A stretch of DNA of 64,000 nucleotides from Acinetobacter lactucae (GTDB lineage: Bacteria > Pseudomonadota > Gammaproteobacteria > Pseudomonadales > Moraxellaceae). Shown one piece after another: positions 17,504-26,807 of the stretch (position 1 is the stretch's first letter; every line of letters starts with the position of its first letter). Location: positions 62,001 to 126,000 of the forward strand of contig NZ_LRPE01000009.1 of the NCBI RefSeq assembly GCF_001605885.1, written 5' to 3'. The notes below the pieces were generated by a model. It was not told where the DNA came from. It ran no database searches and worked only from the letters and a program-made list of their open reading frames with translations. Made by a program: the position numbers and the translations under genes.

Positions 17504-17655
17504 AATTTCTCCTATTTTAAGGGTTATTCTTTCCTTAAAAATTATTAGATTTAATATATGGTTTATGAATATAAATTTTTAACTAAGATATAATTCTAGT
17601 TATAAATAGTTTCATATTAAGAACTACAATCCATTTTACTTAACATTCATTTAAA

Positions 17656-18771
17656 CTATGCAGCATAATTCCGATCAACAATTAAAACAGGTTTAATCGT
17701 TGTTCCATTTAGTGAATCAGAAGATGCCGTATTAATATCATCAAAATCATAGAATTTTATTAGTTTTTCATAAGGAAATTTTCCTTGAGCATGAAATTCT
17801 AATAATTGGGGAATACTAATTTGTGGAATACCTTCGCCCATAACGACACCAATAATCTTTCGACTATATACAACAAGATCTGCTAGTGTATTCACGGTAA
17901 GGTCCTTGTTTGTCACAGCAACTGGAGCAGCTACCCCTTTAATTGCTAATGCATCAATAGACGCTTTCATAACTTCAGATATTCCTGTGGTATCGATTGA
18001 ATAATTAACACCGACCCCTTTGGTAATTTCTTTAATTTTTTCTACGGCATCTACAGACTTGCTATTAATTACATGAGTCGCCCCTAACTCTTCAGCTAGA
18101 CTCAGTCGCGAATCATGGATATCAACCGCAATAATTGTTGAGCAACCCATAATTTTAGCAGTCATCATTGCTGCTAAACCTACCGCACCAGTACCAAAAA
18201 TCGCAATTGAAGAACCAGTTGTTGGCTTCAAGCCATTAAGAACGGTGCCTGAACCTGTTAACAAACCGCATCCTAAAGGACCAAGGAGGCGAAGATCTGC
18301 TTCTTTAGGAACTGCAATTAAGTTAGTTTCTTTAACATTTGTATGAGTCGCAAAAGATGATTGGAAGAAGAAATTATTCACCTCTGTACCATCTTCTTTT
18401 TTAAATGGAGCTGAACCATCATCACGATGTTTACCCCAATTTAAAGTCATCCAATCTGTACATGCTGCAGGCAATCCATGCATGCAGTGATTACACTGTT
18501 TACAGTATGCATAAGCTAAAACAACGTGATCACCGACTTTAAAATTTTTAATATTTTTGCCTACTTTCTCTACAATACCAGCACCTTCATGTCCTAATAC
18601 GCCTGGAAATTCATAGGCAGCATGGCCTAATCGAACAGCATCATCAGAATGACAAATCCCTGAGGCAACAATTTTGACTTGTACCTCATCATCTAATGGC
18701 TCAGCGAGTTCAAGAGTTTCTATTTCATATGGCTCATTAACTGATTTAACAACAGCTGCTCTAATTTTCAT
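17656..18771 (-). CDS. zinc-dependent alcohol dehydrogenase (MDR superfamily)
   Basis: A 371-residue medium-chain dehydrogenase of the class III/aryl-alcohol type. Catalytic zinc ligands are Cys40, His61 and Glu62 (GICHSDD, GHEGAG), structural zinc ligands Cys90, Cys93, Cys96 and Cys104. The NAD-binding IFGTGAVGLAAM follows, with Asp at the end of beta 2 (VDIHDSRL) favouring NAD. It would oxidise a primary or secondary alcohol to aldehyde or ketone, feeding the aldehyde dehydrogenase downstream. GGAG precedes the start. An IclR regulator gene lies upstream. Confidence 0.9.
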   Translation of the reverse strand: MKIRAAVVKSVNEPYEIETLELAEPLDDEVQVKIVASGICHSDDAVRLGHAAYEFPGVLGHEGAGIVEKVGKNIKNFKVGDHVVLAYAYCKQCNHCMHGLPAACTDWMTLNWGKHRDDGSAPFKKEDGTEVNNFFFQSSFATHTNVKETNLIAVPKEADLRLLGPLGCGLLTGSGTVLNGLKPTTGSSIAIFGTGAVGLAAMMTAKIMGCSTIIAVDIHDSRLSLAEELGATHVINSKSVDAVEKIKEITKGVGVNYSIDTTGISEVMKASIDALAIKGVAAPVAVTNKDLTVNTLADLVVYSRKIIGVVMGEGIPQISIPQLLEFHAQGKFPYEKLIKFYDFDDINTASSDSLNGTTIKPVLIVDRNYAA

Positions 18772-19199
18772 CTTATAACTCCATTTAAGATTTTGATTAT
18801 TATAGATAACCCAGGATATAAATATTATTTAAAAATATAATAAAATAAATAGGTCATCACAAGAACTCTAACATTAATAGCTGCAATTGAAATTTATTTA
18901 AAGTCCACTCTATGGATCATTTTAAAATAAAAAACACAACCAGATATAAAATTAACTCAGCATCTTTTGTTAAGTAATTAAATTTAAAAATAAAATATCA
19001 CATTCTCATAAAAAACATAAAATTTAAATAAAAAACACTTAATTCAAATAGATTTTTAAGCAAAATTAATATATTTAAAATTATTTTACATACTATTTTT
19101 ATTTATTATATACATTGAAAAAATTAGCCTATATATAACGATAAATTATTATAATTTTGATATTTATTAAAAAACAAATAGCTAATTATTTATATAAAA
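18772..19199. other. 428-bp AT-rich intergenic region
   Basis: No convincing gene is seen. It must hold the promoter of the minus-strand alcohol dehydrogenase and the 3' end of the IclR transcript. A weak inverted repeat TCCA-N5-TGGA is at 18903-18915 and could be an IclR-type site, but it is short and may be chance in such AT-rich DNA. Confidence 0.4.
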
Positions 19200-19970
19200 T
19201 CAATAAATTAAACTCGACATCTTACTTGCTGTACTCATTATTTTGGGTATTAACTTCTTTGCATACTCTGGTTGAAGTCGCTCGGTACTAGCTGAAATAG
19301 AAAGCGTCATATATGGCACTCCTCCATTTTGGGATGGAATAATAGTCGTAATCCCACTAATGTTTGGATAGACTAAATTTTGAGCATATATATAATTATC
19401 CTTTTTCATTTTATTTATAAAATCAGGTATAGATTTCTTTAAATGTAAGTGGTTCTCTGAAACCCATTCTATAGGAGCATCTAATTTCGGTTTTTGAATC
19501 CAGTATCTTTGCTCTTCTTCTTTTAAATAAGCTAAAAGTGCAATACCTGAATAAGTCGCCGTAAAGGGCTTCAAATCACCTTTATGTATGCTATAAGGAA
19601 AAATAGGATTTTCACCTTGACAAACAGCGACATAGCGTACTCCATTAAATTGCTTTAATCCAATACAAACCAAATCGCCACAGTCATCTGCCAACTCTTG
19701 CGCAAATTCCTCTAAGGTATTTAAGTCTGATATTGGTACAGGTGCACTTAGTCCTAAAGTAAATATTTCTGGACCAAGTTGATATATTTTATTATCTAGC
19801 TGCTGAACAAACCCAATTTTAATCAAATCATTCAATATACGATGTGTAGAAGCATGTGCAATACCCGTTTCAAGCACTAAATCTTTTAAACGCATACCTT
19901 TTTTGGAACTACTTAAGCTTAATAAAATATGAGCAATTTTATTCGTTAATATTGCAGTTTCACTTCCCAT
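19200..19970 (-). CDS. IclR family transcriptional regulator
   Basis: A 256-residue regulator with an N-terminal winged helix (LTNKIAHILLSLSSSKKGMRL...ASTHRILNDLIKIGFV, about 8-55) and a C-terminal effector-binding GAF-like domain (GLKQFNGVRYVAVCQG...PFTATYSGIALLAYL). AAGGGA precedes the ATG. It lies on the same strand directly upstream of the alcohol/aldehyde dehydrogenase genes, its most likely targets. The C-terminal domain is shorter and more diverged than in typical IclR proteins. Role as activator or repressor cannot be told. Confidence 0.85.
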   Translation of the reverse strand: MGSETAILTNKIAHILLSLSSSKKGMRLKDLVLETGIAHASTHRILNDLIKIGFVQQLDNKIYQLGPEIFTLGLSAPVPISDLNTLEEFAQELADDCGDLVCIGLKQFNGVRYVAVCQGENPIFPYSIHKGDLKPFTATYSGIALLAYLKEEEQRYWIQKPKLDAPIEWVSENHLHLKKSIPDFINKMKKDNYIYAQNLVYPNISGITTIIPSQNGGVPYMTLSISASTERLQPEYAKKLIPKIMSTASKMSSLIY

Positions 19971-20143
19971 TACTTTATCCCTTGTAATATTAATGAGATA
20001 TATTTCATTAGAACCTCAAAAACTTCACTCCATTGATTTAACAAATATTTTTTAAAAATTTAAATTAAAATAAACTAAGGCAGAAAGATAATTTTGTCTG
20101 CCTTACAGTTCAAAAATGTCAAAAAACAGTCACCCTAGAGAAT

Positions 20144-21496
20144 CTAAAAGCGATATCCAAATTTTATTGCATATGCAATTGCGTGATTATTTTTAAACTC
20201 AGCCTGCTCTGAAAATTCTTTAATACCTTCGATTGGTAAGAAGTAACCACCACCTTCAGCTTTAGTATCCCCTAGCCAGAAATATTTTACGCCAGCAGCA
20301 ATAAAATAATTAGGCGCTGGATTAAATTGAGCGCCAAGCCCAAAAGACCAAAAACCGTTCACTGGTCCAAGTGTTGAAGCAGGATGACCAGATCCAGAAT
20401 CCCAACCAATATCAGATGCAATACTCCAACGGTCTGTTAACTGCTGTCCCAACCCAAGCGTTACACTATATTGGTCTTTTTGGTAAGAATCCAAATCAAT
20501 GCCTTGTTTATAGGCACCTCCTGTTAATGTATCCATATAGAGTGCTGTGAGGGCATCGTATTGCGCTGGACGAATATTAAATTTTTTCCAATTCACCCAT
20601 CTAAGGTTCATATAGGCAAGCGTCTTTTCAGCAATACCTGTTTGAAAATCTATATTTACTGATTGAGGTGTTTCGACTTTTGTCTTTGCAGGTGCAGTAT
20701 ATTGTAATGGCTCACCAAAGATATTTTCATCAACTTGAAAATCATATTTAATTTTTGAACGGTAAGTTACAGCTGCTTTAAGCGCAATTTCCGGAATTTG
20801 ATAACTTCCCCCCACTAGCCAACCTAGCTCGCCCTGTTCCTTAAATTTAGCATTGTATCCATTAAAAGCTTCTGTATAGGCCATTCCTCTGAAAGACACA
20901 TCACCTTCGACACTTTGATAAACAGGTCCACCATAAACTTGAAAGTTTTTAATAGGTGAATAACCCAAAATAAAACTTAGATTTTGGCTTTTTACATTTA
21001 CGGATGTACCTTCACGACTGGCTTCATCAGAATAACTATTATTAGGGAGAACTGGATATTCTGTTTTTGCAGCAAAAGGCTGATCATAGAGTAACCCAAA
21101 ACTGAATCGGTCTGTGAGTTGCAACTTTAATGCAGCTGTATAGAATTGATTATCTTGCCCAATATCTCCTGTATTACGACTTTGATTAGGTCGAACAAGA
21201 TCTGGACGATCATGGACTACACCAGAAACAGAAGGATCAATAGCGAAAGCATTTGCTTCTGCATAATTACCGGCTTCCAAAAAAGGCAATATCGATTGGC
21301 CCGACTGTTCAAGTGCTGAAGCATGGCTATAACCACTAAAAAAGACACCGATTGTACTAAATATAATGGAGCCAGATTTCAACTGAAATTTTCTGCCTAA
21401 GAAATATTTCATTCGGTTATTTACAATCGTATTTTTAACTATTCCTAAGTGTGATCCTAACTCAGCACACCCTTTGCTTACAGATTTTTCCATCAT
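20144..21496 (-). CDS. OmpP1/FadL family outer-membrane channel
   Basis: A 450-residue FadL/TodX-like barrel that takes up hydrophobic compounds through the outer membrane. The mature part begins near ALEQSGQSILPFLEAGNYAEAN, with the family hatch-like N-terminus, and ends in KFGYRF with terminal Phe. Two starts are possible. ATG at 21496 has a strong AAGGA site and gives an unusually long 28-residue extension before the signal-peptide-like stretch starting at the ATG at 21412, which itself has no ribosome site. I keep 21496. A palindromic box at 21609-21631 lies upstream, shared with the monooxygenase promoter. Confidence 0.87.
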   Translation of the reverse strand: MMEKSVSKGCAELGSHLGIVKNTIVNNRMKYFLGRKFQLKSGSIIFSTIGVFFSGYSHASALEQSGQSILPFLEAGNYAEANAFAIDPSVSGVVHDRPDLVRPNQSRNTGDIGQDNQFYTAALKLQLTDRFSFGLLYDQPFAAKTEYPVLPNNSYSDEASREGTSVNVKSQNLSFILGYSPIKNFQVYGGPVYQSVEGDVSFRGMAYTEAFNGYNAKFKEQGELGWLVGGSYQIPEIALKAAVTYRSKIKYDFQVDENIFGEPLQYTAPAKTKVETPQSVNIDFQTGIAEKTLAYMNLRWVNWKKFNIRPAQYDALTALYMDTLTGGAYKQGIDLDSYQKDQYSVTLGLGQQLTDRWSIASDIGWDSGSGHPASTLGPVNGFWSFGLGAQFNPAPNYFIAAGVKYFWLGDTKAEGGGYFLPIEGIKEFSEQAEFKNNHAIAYAIKFGYRF

Positions 21497-21608
21497 TAAT
21501 CCTTGAGTTATAATTCTTTATAAACCATAAGTTAATTAATAACTTACCTATCCATTTCAATTAATTTTAATAATAAAAATGAACAAATTATACACTACAA
21601 AATTAACA

Positions 21609-21631
21609 ACACAGTGTCAATGACATTGTGT
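21609..21631. promoter_or_regulatory. palindromic operator upstream of FadL-type gene
   Basis: ACACAGTGTCA-A-TGACATTGTGT, nearly perfect two-fold symmetry. The minus-strand reading contains GTCATTGACACTGTGT, which matches GTCATTGACACAGTGT at 23886-23901 with one change. Both contain TTGACA, a -35-like hexamer, so a repressor here would block RNA polymerase. The adjacent TetR protein is the likely ligand. Confidence 0.7.
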
Positions 21632-21746
21632 CAATATTATGAAAAATTATAGCCCGGTTTAACTATATTTTTAATCAATGAACATGGAATATAACTTGAA
21701 AGCTGTCAAAAAATAGAAAAAGTGCCTATCTATTACGCCATTCTTG

Positions 21747-22358
21747 CTAATTCATACCATATAATGTTGAAATCCAAATATTTTCTAATACTCGAATTAC
21801 AATTTCGGGTTTAACTTGCGAAGTACGGCCGAAAGCTTCTGAAAGATATCGCTCTTCAAGCCAAATTAGTGCTTTTGCTGTTTCTTCTACTTCTACATTT
21901 TTTTTAATTTTTCCCGTCTGTTGTTCTGCCTTTATATGCTGAGCAGCAGCGGTGATAAAGTCTTGTATTAAACCACGATAAATGCTTTCAACTCGTTCAT
22001 CTCCGCTTGCAGCTTCAACAAAAGCTCTTAACAAACGACCATGCTCCACATAGACTTTTACTGAATCGACTAATGCTCGACGTAAATCTTCTTGGGGATT
22101 ATTTCCCTCTAACCAGCGATCTGCAATATTAAATAGTTCTTTACTAATATTTTGGACAAGACGCAAAGTAAGATCATTTTTATCACGAAAATGGACATAA
22201 AAAGCTGGGCGTTTTAAACCCGTGCGTCGCATAACTTCATCAACATTGAGTTCACGAAAATGATGTTCACTTAAAAACTGTTCAGCAGCTTCTAATATTT
22301 CTCGCTCAGATTCTTTTGGATCGTGTTTTGGTCTACGGCGGCGAGGAGCGGTTGTCAT
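21747..22358 (-). CDS. TetR family transcriptional regulator
   Basis: A 203-residue repressor-like protein. A basic N-terminal arm (APRRRRPKHDPKE) precedes the helix-turn-helix (REILEAAEQFL...VDEVMRRTGLKRPAFYVHFRDKNDL, about 17-62). The C-terminal domain is helical and would bind a ligand. It is on the same strand upstream of the FadL-type gene, and near-identical boxes occur before FadL and before the monooxygenase, so it probably represses uptake and oxidation genes until substrate is present. AGGA precedes the start. Confidence 0.9.
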   Translation of the reverse strand: MTTAPRRRRPKHDPKESEREILEAAEQFLSEHHFRELNVDEVMRRTGLKRPAFYVHFRDKNDLTLRLVQNISKELFNIADRWLEGNNPQEDLRRALVDSVKVYVEHGRLLRAFVEAASGDERVESIYRGLIQDFITAAAQHIKAEQQTGKIKKNVEVEETAKALIWLEERYLSEAFGRTSQVKPEIVIRVLENIWISTLYGMN

Positions 22359-22581
22359 ACTATCCTAGTTCAAATGGGCACGCAGCCATTGTAGGTATTA
22401 ATAAAAATTTCGACAAGACTTAAATTATTTTAGCTCATAAATAAACAGATTTTCAAATTATCTTTAACAATCAATTATATAAAATTAAAAGTATTATTTT
22501 AATAAGTTTCAGATATTTTAGTTATAAACAAGTTAAGCCTATTTAACAAAATAGGCTTAACTATTTTTATATTATAAAAAT

Positions 22582-23553
22582 TTAAGAATCATAGTTGATC
22601 TTCGTCGCTAACCAACCGTCCCAACGCTTTGTCCAATATAAATCATGTAATTTAGCAGCTAAAGAATTTTCGTTGGTAGGTGCAATCGGTAAAACCACCT
22701 CATCAACTGTTTGAATAGGCATAACACCACCAGCTGAGCTTGAAGTGAATGCTTCGTCAGCTTCTAAAAGCTCATCTTCTTTCACTTTTGTTATATGTGT
22801 TTTCACACCTAATTCATTAGCCAATTCAATGACAGTTCTTCGAGTAATACCTTCCAAACATCCTGAATCTGGAGTATAAATTTCATTATTTTTTATAGCA
22901 AAAATATTGGCGCCAGCAGCTTCTGTTAAATAACCATTTCCATCAGTCAAAACAACCCAATCTTTGTCTTGACTACGAGCTTCGTAAAGACCAAGTTTCA
23001 TGTCCATCCAATGGAAATTTTTAGCTGTTGGATCTACAGCTTTCTCAGAAATACGATTGTAGTGCTTACTAATTAATATTTCTAAGCCATTTGTTCTACG
23101 TTCATCATCTGCTTGGAAGAAGTATGGTGACACAAAAGCGAACATAGCATTTTGTTGCAATACAGGATTTTTTCTGCTTGCACTGCTTAAAGGCCCTCTA
23201 GTTACAGCCCACCAAACATAGGCATCTTTTAAACCTGTCAATTTAACTAGGTTTGTAAGAATTTCTCTAACTTCTTCGCGACTATACGGATTTTCAAGAA
23301 AGAATTTTTGACATGATGCTTCCATGCGATCCAAGTGGTCGTCTAAACGGAAAAAAGCACCTCTAGAAACCGTAACCACATCATATGCCGCATCTGCATG
23401 TAAAAAACCAGCATCCATTAATGGGACAGATGCTTCTTGTATTGGTACGTATTGTCCATTACAAAATGCACTTCCATAAGAATATTGCTCTTCATGTTCT
23501 GCACGCTGATGTAATTCATGTTCAGCCATGATTTTTTCGACTTGTATAACCAT
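22582..23553 (-). CDS. PLP-dependent class IV aminotransferase, (R)-amine transaminase-like
   Basis: A 323-residue fold-type IV transaminase. The Schiff-base lysine is Lys178 in DPTAKNFHWMD. Several segments resemble fungal (R)-selective amine transaminases as I remember them: PLMDAGFLHADAAYDV (44-59), FFRLDDHLDRMEASC (67-81), GITRRTVIELA and SSSAGGVMPI. The segment AYVWWAVTRG (111-120) has Trp where those enzymes carry Glu, so substrate range may differ. Alternatives are D-amino acid or branched-chain aminotransferase. It could turn an amine into a ketone for the divergent monooxygenase. AAGGAAG precedes the start at 23553. Confidence 0.8.
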   Translation of the reverse strand: MVIQVEKIMAEHELHQRAEHEEQYSYGSAFCNGQYVPIQEASVPLMDAGFLHADAAYDVVTVSRGAFFRLDDHLDRMEASCQKFFLENPYSREEVREILTNLVKLTGLKDAYVWWAVTRGPLSSASRKNPVLQQNAMFAFVSPYFFQADDERRTNGLEILISKHYNRISEKAVDPTAKNFHWMDMKLGLYEARSQDKDWVVLTDGNGYLTEAAGANIFAIKNNEIYTPDSGCLEGITRRTVIELANELGVKTHITKVKEDELLEADEAFTSSSAGGVMPIQTVDEVVLPIAPTNENSLAAKLHDLYWTKRWDGWLATKINYDS

Positions 23554-24087
23554 TTACAACTTCCTTTTGTGCAACACAACTAATCTATAGAAAATATGAC
23601 TTAATAAAATTAAAAAAGCAATAATTTTGTATAAAATGGAAATTAACCAATAATTGATATTATTTAATGTTACTTAAAATTTCTAATAAACTATGAGATT
23701 CAATTACTTTTTATATTTTTTCCAATAAATATGATAAAAAATAAGTGCATATCGATAATTAAATTAATTAAATAAAATCAACAATTTAAAAAAATTAAAA
23801 TATTTTTTATTTTTTAATCTATATTTATCAACAGCTTATTTTAAAAACTTCAAAATTAAACTGTAGAGTTCAATAATTACCACAAGTCATTGACACAGTG
23901 TAATTGATAAATTAATAATAAAAGAATGCCTCTTTTCCTTTACCAGAGCAGGCTTATAAACCTGAATAGACATATAGGAATTAGGCTTTTGTTCATCAGA
24001 GTCAAGGAAGAATGAAGATTAAAAATCATCATCTTAGAAATCTAACTGGTGCTCAATTTACTGAAATTATGTAAAGAGGAAAAAGAT
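23554..24087. other. 534-bp divergent intergenic region with monooxygenase promoter
   Basis: Strongly AT-rich DNA between the divergent aminotransferase and monooxygenase genes. The part from 23886 on holds an operator and -35/-10-like elements for the monooxygenase. The region 23600-23880 shows no recognisable gene or repeat. Confidence 0.5.
23886..23918 (+). promoter_or_regulatory. operator and promoter of the monooxygenase operon
   Basis: TCAtTgACACaGTGTaAtTGA (23887-23907) is a 21-bp imperfect palindrome. It overlaps a TTGACA -35-like hexamer at 23890-23895; TAATAA at 23913-23918 follows at 17-bp spacing. The left part matches the box upstream of the FadL-type gene (21609-21631), indicating control by the same regulator. 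Confidence 0.65.
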
Positions 24088-25620
24088 ATGAGCTCATCAG
24101 ATCAATCAGTCATTACTGATGTTTTAATTATTGGTGCAGGGATCGCAGGTATTAGCGCTGCTTATCATTTAAAGAAATATAGACCACAATCGACATTTAA
24201 AATATTAGAAGGCCGTGATGAAATTGGCGGGACTTGGAGTTTATTCCGTTACCCTGGTATCCGTTCAGATTCAGATATGCAATGTTTTGCTTTTGGTTTT
24301 AAGCCTTGGACTAGCGAAAGAACTTTTGGTAGTGCAAAAATGATTTGCGATTATCTAAAAGAAACAGTTTCAGAGAATGATATTGAAAAGCATATTTGTC
24401 TTAGCCACTCTGTAACAAATGCAGAATTTTCATCTGATGAAGGTATTTGGACAGTCAAAGTTAAACAAAAAAATCAAAAAGACATCACCACTTTGCGTTC
24501 TAGGTTCTTAATCCTAAGCACAGGTTATTATGACTACAACAGTGGTTACACGCCAGATTTTAAAGGAACTGAAGACTTTCAAGGTCAAATCATCCATCCT
24601 CAACAATGGCCTGAAAACCTAGATTATACGGGTAAAAAAGTAATTGTTATTGGTAGTGGTGCTACTGCAGTCACATTAATTCCAGCTATGGCTGAAAAAG
24701 TTAAGCATATCACTATGCTTCAAAGATCTCCGAGCTATTTAATGGCGCTTCCTAGTGTAGATCCTATCGCCAATACTTTAAATAAACTTTTTTCTCCAAA
24801 ACGTGCCTTTGATCTTATTAGACGTAAGAATATTACGTTAAGTAGAGCAGTTTATAAATTAAGCCGTCAATTCCCAAGTGCTATGCGCCGCTTATTAATT
24901 GCAGATGTACGAAGAAAACTACCTAAAGATTTTGATGTATCTACTCATTTTTCGCCAAAGTACAATCCGTGGGACGAACGTCTATGCGTAGTACCAGATG
25001 GAGATATGTTTAAAGCTATTTCTTCTGGAAAAGCGTCAGTAGTAACCGATCATATCGATAAATTTACCAAAAATGGTATTTTACTAAAATCCGGGAAAAC
25101 ATTAGACGCCGATATTATTATTACAGCTACCGGCTTAAATGCTCTGCCATTTAGTCGCATTCAATTATCTGTAGATGGTAAAGCAATAAACTATCCAGAC
25201 ACTACGATATTTAAATCAATGATGTTGTCAGATGTACCTAATTTTGCGTTCGCATTTGGCTATACCAACATCGCCTGGACCTTAAAAATTGATCTTATTT
25301 GGAGACACTTCTGTAGACTTTTAGACTATATGGATAAGAACCAATATAGAATTTTTACACCAGTCATCAGTAACAAAAATATGAAACGTGTACCATTTGT
25401 CGATTTGAATTCTGGGTACATTCAAAGAAGTATTGCACAATTCCCTAAGGCAGGTACCGAAGGTCCATGGACTTTATTACAGGATTATGAGTTTGATCTT
25501 GAAAGACTTGATAAGGGACCTGTATTTGATAAGGAATTACAGTTTAGTCAGATCATCCCAAAGAAAAAATTGACTGTAGTTACGGACCCATCACCAGAAG
25601 GCGCAAAAGTACAAGCTTAA
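24088..25620 (+). CDS. Baeyer-Villiger / flavin-containing monooxygenase, EtaA-like
   Basis: A 510-residue class B flavoprotein that uses FAD, NADPH and oxygen to insert an oxygen next to a ketone. Seen: FAD-binding GAGIAG at 16-21, the Baeyer-Villiger fingerprint F164-Q-G-x-x-x-H170-x-x-x-W174-P, the NADPH-binding GSGAT at 189-193, and a late ITATGLN motif. Overall sequence resembles mycobacterial EtaA and the related Acinetobacter enzyme. The ATG at 24088 has AGAGGA in front and is preferred over an upstream GTG at 24049. An alpha/beta hydrolase follows in the same operon and could split the ester formed. Confidence 0.9.
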   Translation: MSSSDQSVITDVLIIGAGIAGISAAYHLKKYRPQSTFKILEGRDEIGGTWSLFRYPGIRSDSDMQCFAFGFKPWTSERTFGSAKMICDYLKETVSENDIEKHICLSHSVTNAEFSSDEGIWTVKVKQKNQKDITTLRSRFLILSTGYYDYNSGYTPDFKGTEDFQGQIIHPQQWPENLDYTGKKVIVIGSGATAVTLIPAMAEKVKHITMLQRSPSYLMALPSVDPIANTLNKLFSPKRAFDLIRRKNITLSRAVYKLSRQFPSAMRRLLIADVRRKLPKDFDVSTHFSPKYNPWDERLCVVPDGDMFKAISSGKASVVTDHIDKFTKNGILLKSGKTLDADIIITATGLNALPFSRIQLSVDGKAINYPDTTIFKSMMLSDVPNFAFAFGYTNIAWTLKIDLIWRHFCRLLDYMDKNQYRIFTPVISNKNMKRVPFVDLNSGYIQRSIAQFPKAGTEGPWTLLQDYEFDLERLDKGPVFDKELQFSQIIPKKKLTVVTDPSPEGAKVQA

Positions 25621-25692
25621 TCATATATAAAAAATTTCAGTCTCTTATTAAATTCACCCAGATAAGCGACTGAATATAAAGGAAAAAATATT

Positions 25693-26598
25693 ATGGAAAA
25701 TATCAAATTTACAAGTAAAGGAGTTACATGTTCAGCATGGTATATTCCTGCAATTACCGATAAACATATGAATTCAAAAGGTAGACCATGCATTGTCATG
25801 GCGAATGGTTTTGGCGGCACTAAAGATACAGGTTTATTAAATTTTGCTGAACCCTTAAACAAAGCTGGTTTTGATACTTTTATTTTTGATTATCGTGGTT
25901 TTGGAGAATCTGGCGGCTTCCCAAGACAAAATGTTTCCTATAAAGCTCAGCGTGAAGACTACCAAGCAGCAATTACAACTGTGCGGAATCTACCTTATAT
26001 AGATCGAAACCGAATAATACTTTGGGGTACCTCTTACTCTGGTGGTCATGTTATTACCGTTGCAGCGCAAGATCAAAAAGTTTCAGCTGTTATTTCTATG
26101 AATCCTGCAACAGATGGTTTAGCCGCTCTTTTTCAAGTTTTCCAATATGGCGGTTTCAAACAATTAACCACCGCTATTGCCCATGGCTTGAAAGATCAAT
26201 TTAGGGCAATTATGCTTCAAGACTCTCACACCATTCCAATTGTGGGACAACCTGGAACGGCTGCAATGATTAGTACGCCTGGCGCAGAAGAGAATTATAA
26301 ATCAATGGCTGGCCCGACGTGGCGTAATGAAGTCTGTGCTCGAGCAGCCTTAGAAATAACTAGAAATCGACCTATCACTTTTGCTAAAAGTATACAATGC
26401 CCTGCGTTAGTACAAGTAGGAGCCAATGATCAAATTGCTCCACCAGATGCTGCCAGAAAAACTGCAAGCTTAATGAAAGGTCCTACCGAATTAATTGAGT
26501 ACCCAATTGATCACTTTGATTTTTACGCTACTCCATGGCAAGAAAAGTTACTTACCGATCAAATTAACTTTTTAGAAAAACATCTAAGTACAGTTTGA
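25693..26598 (+). CDS. alpha/beta hydrolase (esterase-like)
   Basis: A 301-residue alpha/beta hydrolase. The nucleophile elbow is WGTSYSGG with Ser114; Asp246 in GANDQIAPP and His274 in PIDHFDFY complete the triad; NGFGGTKD near 38-45 forms the oxyanion region. It resembles the xylosyl/dienelactone-hydrolase-like group found beside monooxygenases. Located 72 bp after the Baeyer-Villiger monooxygenase and before a strong terminator, it probably hydrolyses the ester or lactone made by that enzyme. AAAGGA precedes the ATG. Confidence 0.88.
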   Translation: MENIKFTSKGVTCSAWYIPAITDKHMNSKGRPCIVMANGFGGTKDTGLLNFAEPLNKAGFDTFIFDYRGFGESGGFPRQNVSYKAQREDYQAAITTVRNLPYIDRNRIILWGTSYSGGHVITVAAQDQKVSAVISMNPATDGLAALFQVFQYGGFKQLTTAIAHGLKDQFRAIMLQDSHTIPIVGQPGTAAMISTPGAEENYKSMAGPTWRNEVCARAALEITRNRPITFAKSIQCPALVQVGANDQIAPPDAARKTASLMKGPTELIEYPIDHFDFYATPWQEKLLTDQINFLEKHLSTV

Positions 26599-26625
26599 AA
26601 AGTAATTTTAATTAAATTGAATATC

Positions 26626-26662
26626 ATGCAATTCAATAATACAGTGTTGAATTGCATTTTTT
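26626..26662 (+). terminator. intrinsic terminator of monooxygenase operon
   Basis: A perfect 11-bp stem ATGCAATTCAA / TTGAATTGCAT with a 10-nt loop and T run, 28 bp after the hydrolase stop. Confidence 0.85.
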
Positions 26663-26742
26663 ATAGAAAATATTTTAATAGCATCAACTTAATCTAACTT
26701 ATTCTTAAAATAGAAATAAATTTTAAATAGATAAAAATATAT

Positions 26743-26783
26743 TAAAAAACCAAATAAAGTATAATCATTCATACTCTATTTGG
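26743..26783 (-). terminator. intrinsic terminator of second PhyH gene
   Basis: CCAAATAAAGTAT (26750-26762) pairs with ATACTCTATTTGG (26771-26783) with one mismatch; on the minus strand it is followed by a T run. It lies 25 bp after the stop of the second PhyH gene. Confidence 0.8.
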
Positions 26784-26807
26784 CTCTAAAATATTTAATA
26801 ATAAATA

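Noticed and set aside
17578..17612. Further copy of the 23-bp PhyH palindrome before the aldehyde dehydrogenase gene
   Set aside because: An AATAGTTT half site is present but the opposite arm does not match; likely chance in AT-rich DNA.
24049..24087. N-terminal extension of the monooxygenase from a GTG at 24049
   Set aside because: No ribosome site precedes it, while AGAGGA precedes the ATG at 24088, which starts just before the FAD-binding domain.
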